DNA from: Kitasatospora phosalacinea
GTDB lineage: Bacteria > Actinomycetota > Actinomycetes > Streptomycetales > Streptomycetaceae
Assembly (NCBI RefSeq): GCF_000716545.1
Contig: NZ_JNWZ01000105.1
Coordinates: forward strand, 1-12,979
DNA length: 12,979 bases
Direction: 5' to 3'
Shown: positions 12,374 to 12,979 of the stretch, one piece after another
How the letters are laid out: each line of letters begins with the position of its first letter
Numbering within the stretch: position 1 is the stretch's first letter
Program-made: the position numbers and the translations under genes
The notes under the pieces: model-generated
Databases searched by the model: none
What the model was told of the DNA's origin: nothing
Seen by the model: only the letters and a program-made list of their open reading frames with translations

Positions 12374-12389
12374 GGGAGAGCGCTCTCCC
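12374..12389. promoter_or_regulatory. LacI-family-type operator 1 (16-bp perfect palindrome)
   Basis: GGGAGAGCGCTCTCCC is a perfect palindrome with a central GCGC, close to known LacI-family boxes in Streptomyces such as the CebR box TGGGAGCGCTCCCA. It ends 2 bp upstream of the -35 box. Confidence 0.8.
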
Positions 12390-12391
12390 GC

Positions 12392-12421
12392 TTGACATGA
12401 ATTCTTCCAGGTCATCACACT
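12392..12421 (+). promoter_or_regulatory. Promoter of the secreted carbohydrate-binding protein
   Basis: There is a consensus -35 box TTGACA (12392-12397) and a weak -10 box CACACT (12416-12421) at 18-bp spacing. The promoter lies between two identical-core palindromes and upstream of a long leader before the ATG at 12525. Confidence 0.6.
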
Positions 12422-12431
12422 GCTGGGGCGA

Positions 12432-12443
12432 GAGAGCGCTCTC
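12432..12443. promoter_or_regulatory. LacI-family-type operator 2 (12-bp perfect palindrome)
   Basis: GAGAGCGCTCTC is identical to the core of operator 1 (12376-12387). It lies just downstream of the -10 box, where a bound repressor would block initiation or early elongation. The centre-to-centre distance from operator 1 is 56 bp. Confidence 0.75.
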
Positions 12444-12524
12444 AGACATCGGCGCTCACCCTCTCTCGCTGCGCGCCCGCACGTCCCCCACCCCCACCTG
12501 CACGCGCACCCGAGGAGCCGACAG

Positions 12525-12979
12525 ATGCTCGCACCGCGCACGCCCCGAACGCACCGGACGCACCGACCCCCCACCCGCTGGAGCGCACCCCTGTGCGCCC
12601 TCCTCGCGGTCACCGCCCTGCTGGCGGGCCTGGTGCTCGCCCTCGTCCCCGCACCGCCCGCCCGCGCCGCGGTCACCCTGCTGTCGCAGGGCCGCCCGGT
12701 CACCGCCTCGTCCACCGAGAACGCCGGGACGCCCGCGTCCGCCGCCGTCGACGGCGACCCCGGCACCCGGTGGTCCAGCGCCGCCGCCGACCCGCAGTGG
12801 ATCCAGGTCGACCTCGGCTCCAGCCAGGCCGTCAGCCAGGTCGTGCTGCGCTGGGAGACGGCGGCCGCCAAGTCCTACCGGCTCCAGACCTCGAACGACG
12901 GCGCCACCTGGACGTCCCTCTACTCCACCACCACCGGCACCGGCGGCACCCAGACCCTCGACGTCACCGGCACCGGCCG
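12525..12979 (+). CDS. Secreted protein with F5/8 type C (discoidin, CBM32-like) domain, 3' end outside window
   Basis: The first 151 codons are present. The ATG at 12525 has ribosome site GAGGAG (12512-12517), 7 nt upstream. Residues 1-49 form a Sec signal peptide: a basic n-region rich in Arg/His/Pro, a hydrophobic core LCALLAVTALLAGLVLALVP and a cleavage site after ARA (about residue 48). The mature part starts a discoidin-type beta-sandwich: LLSQGRPVTASSTENAGTPA (52-71), AAVDGDPGTRWSSAAADPQW (73-92), IQVDLGSSQAVSQVVLRWE (93-111), then YRLQTSNDGATWTSLYS (118-134). These are the usual ligand-loop and strand signatures of F5/8C domains. Such domains usually carry a polysaccharide-active enzyme to its substrate. 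The LacI-type operators at the promoter fit induction by a sugar. The catalytic part, if any, lies beyond the window, so the enzyme class is unknown. Confidence 0.85.
   Translation, partial: MLAPRTPRTHRTHRPPTRWSAPLCALLAVTALLAGLVLALVPAPPARAAVTLLSQGRPVTASSTENAGTPASAAVDGDPGTRWSSAAADPQWIQVDLGSSQAVSQVVLRWETAAAKSYRLQTSNDGATWTSLYSTTTGTGGTQTLDVTGTG

Overview
The base composition (roughly 70% GC or more, third codon positions nearly all G/C), the GTG and TTG starts, the GC-rich hairpin terminators without T-tracts and the protein families all point to a high-GC actinomycete, most likely Streptomyces or a close relative such as Kitasatospora. This is an accessory or chromosome-arm type region: the left half is full of mobile-element debris and decaying genes, and the right half holds ordinary stand-alone genes.

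Left part (1-2608). A complete IS1182-family insertion sequence (100-1756; 41-bp perfect terminal inverted repeats, one transposase gene) sits inside the 3' end of an older transposase gene. Joining the two flanks at the 4-bp target duplication CGGC restores one open frame. Next to it lies the C-terminal remnant of a Tn3-family transposase (about 1922-2608).

Centre-left (2781-5717). The minus strand carries a broken antibiotic-biosynthesis-monooxygenase (ABM) gene, a short-chain dehydrogenase-like gene lacking the usual Tyr/Lys catalytic pair, a C-terminal scrap of an oxidoreductase, and a cupin gene. A regulator with an N-terminal DUF5937-like region and a C-terminal ArsR-type winged helix is transcribed divergently from the cupin gene. 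The set looks like a small redox or metabolite locus that has partly decayed. A 20-bp tandem duplication and a strong G-quadruplex motif lie between the cupin gene and the oxidoreductase remnant.

Centre (5943-9062). A zinc-finger-type serine recombinase has lost its C-terminal DNA-binding part. It is followed by a two-gene K+/H+ antiporter unit: a KhtT/TrkA-C-like regulatory subunit and a KefB/KhtU-like membrane antiporter. The two genes are unusually separated by 362 bp that hold a hairpin, seven degenerate 10-bp repeats and an Arg/Pro-rich 47-codon ORF ending just before the antiporter's TTG start.

Right part (9383-12979). This holds a four-helix membrane protein (-), a conserved-looking unknown protein with a CxCC motif (+), an LCM-family SAM methyltransferase (-), and an orphan GvpU-like gas vesicle accessory protein (-). 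A 20-bp perfect-stem terminator separates the last two. After an 11-bp repeat array, a TTGACA promoter framed by two LacI-type palindromes drives a secreted F5/8-type-C (discoidin/CBM32-like) protein that runs off the right edge. I did not find a clear multi-gene system of an undescribed kind. The most distinctive signals are the antiporter leader region, the nested IS, the G-quadruplex and the repeat arrays.
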